DNA from: Paenibacillus sp. V4I3 | GTDB taxonomy: Bacteria; Bacillota; Bacilli; Paenibacillales; NBRC-103111 | Length of the DNA stretch: 64,000 nucleotides | NCBI RefSeq assembly: GCF_030817215.1 | Contig: NZ_JAUSZA010000001.1 | Location: 2,330,501 to 2,394,500 of the forward strand | Direction of reading: 5' to 3' | In this document: positions 63,345 to 64,000 of the stretch, piece after piece | How positions within the stretch are numbered: the first letter of the stretch is position 1 | Layout of the letters: every line of letters starts with the position of its first letter | Position numbers and translations under genes: made by a program | The notes under the pieces: model-generated | Databases searched by the model: none | What the model was told of the DNA's origin: nothing | Seen by the model: only the letters and a program-made list of their open reading frames with translations

Positions 63345-63875
63345 TTGACGTTGAGCATAGAGCCTATTTCGGATCATCTGCAAGAGGATTTAAGGATACT
63401 TTTCGTGGGGTATAACCCTAGTATACGATCCGGAGAAACGGGTCATCATTATGCGAATCCGAACAATCGCTTTTATCGGATCCTTTTCCAAGCGGGATTA
63501 ACACCTCGGCTATATAAACCTCAAGAGGATGGGGATTTGCTGAAGCTCGGGTATGGATTTACGAATATCGTGGCTCGCCCTTCGTTAACGGCTGCAGAAA
63601 TTACACCTGAGGAATACCGTGAAGGTCGACTTATTTTAAAGCAAAAGATTCAGGCCTTTCGACCTTGTGTTGTCTGTTTTGTAGGAAAAGGGGTATTTGA
63701 ACAGTATAGCGGCCGTAGGGGGATGAGTTGGGGGAGTCAACAGGATCCGGTGGTTGAAGGTGTGATCGACTATGTATGTCCCTCTTCTAGTGGGCTTGTT
63801 CGGATGAAGCTTGAGGAGATGGTTGCTATTTATAGTGGAATTAAGACATATATCGAAATGGAGTTGGGTTACTGA
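63345..63875 (+). CDS. mug: Mug-type G/U(T)-mismatch DNA glycosylase
   Basis: 176 codons; TTG 63345 or TTG 63351, with GGTGGAGG upstream. The active-site block LFVGYNPSIRSGETGHHYANP is that of the Mug/TDG group of uracil-DNA glycosylases, with the asparagine (GYNPS) that activates water. LGYGFTNIVARPS and VCPSSSGL are the other family blocks. It removes uracil or thymine mispaired with guanine. Its stop shares a base with the next start. Confidence 0.92.
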   Translation: MTLSIEPISDHLQEDLRILFVGYNPSIRSGETGHHYANPNNRFYRILFQAGLTPRLYKPQEDGDLLKLGYGFTNIVARPSLTAAEITPEEYREGRLILKQKIQAFRPCVVCFVGKGVFEQYSGRRGMSWGSQQDPVVEGVIDYVCPSSSGLVRMKLEEMVAIYSGIKTYIEMELGY

Positions 63876-64000
63876 TGAATAATCCATGGTTGGAATGGGC
63901 CAAAGAGATCCAGGCTATTAGTCAAGCTGGACTTACTTACGGTGAGAATGGCTATGACTTGGAGCGATATGAGGCGCTGCGCAAGATCAGCGTGGAGATG
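63875..64000 (+). CDS. NUDIX hydrolase, N-terminal part (cut by window end)
   Basis: 42 codons from ATG 63875, overlapping the mug stop by one base (TGATG). The visible sequence, NPWLEWAKEIQAISQAGLTYG then YDLERYEALRKISVEM, matches the helical N-terminal domain of NUDIX hydrolases of the ADP-ribose pyrophosphatase-like group. The NUDIX box itself would lie beyond the window. Probably translated with mug. Confidence 0.75.
   Translation, partial: MNNPWLEWAKEIQAISQAGLTYGENGYDLERYEALRKISVEM

Overview
The window looks like a chromosomal segment from a low-to-mid GC, endospore-forming Firmicute, most probably Paenibacillus or a close relative. The evidence is strong AGGAGG-type ribosome sites, frequent TTG/GTG starts, two T-box leaders, a SAM-I riboswitch, GlnR/TnrA-type operators, a LiaFSR system, the sporulation-associated protein YtxC and a tiny gamma-type spore protein. 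I see no rRNA, tRNA, IS element, prophage or CRISPR array. Almost everything reads as core or metabolic genome.

Layout. 1-8300: late cobalamin (B12) assembly, running from the tail of an ABC ATPase through cobT, cobU, cbiB, cobS, a threonine-phosphate decarboxylase (cobD), cobyric acid synthase (cobQ) and a PduO-type adenosyltransferase, followed by an RluA-family pseudouridine synthase. 8390-13900: an ArsC/Spx-like protein, a site-2-type protease, an aminotransferase, then a tandem pair of DGQHR (DndB-like) proteins without any dnd or dpd partner, and a 75-residue protein. 13967-20607: a very large GT-C/PMT glycosyltransferase fusion, an FMN reductase behind a short terminator-bearing leader, a C4-dicarboxylate symporter and a 5'-3' exonuclease. 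20657-27563: a sugar locus with an aldo/keto reductase, two AraC regulators, a UxaE-type tagaturonate epimerase with a cre site, and a GH52 beta-xylosidase, fitting xylan/uronate breakdown.

27564-28019 is a non-coding stretch with four helically phased 17-bp palindromes. 28020-33071: small proteins, an HRDC protein, T-box-controlled tyrS, and corA behind a long structured leader. 33179-36865: a SAM-I riboswitch controlling metA-metI-metC (homoserine acylation and transsulfuration). 37002-38583: mqnC (futalosine menaquinone pathway), a 35-codon membrane ORF and a decayed duplicate of the mqnC 3' end. 38584-43255: a diguanylate cyclase, ytxC, and thrS behind a T-box followed by four 37-bp hairpin repeats.

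43443-51360: a 3D-domain protein, a gamma-type SASP, an unusual chemoreceptor, an ammonium transporter with an upstream GlnR/TnrA-like site, liaF-liaS-liaR and a YugN-like protein. 51505-58172: HtrA next to a two-component system, ispH, a DUF2062 protein and DAHP synthase. 58411-64000: a GSI-beta type glutamine synthetase with a perfect GlnR/TnrA box, an FMN reductase with a Fur-like box, a DUF1800/DUF1501 pair, a Mug-type DNA glycosylase and the start of a NUDIX hydrolase.

The best candidates for something undescribed are the orphan DGQHR pair (11194-13532), the phased palindrome cluster (27758-27943), the thrS leader repeats, and several promoter-leader-terminator units (ssuE, HRDC gene, corA) that match no riboswitch class I can recognise. 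All family calls come from reading motifs and remembered family sequences. No database search was run.
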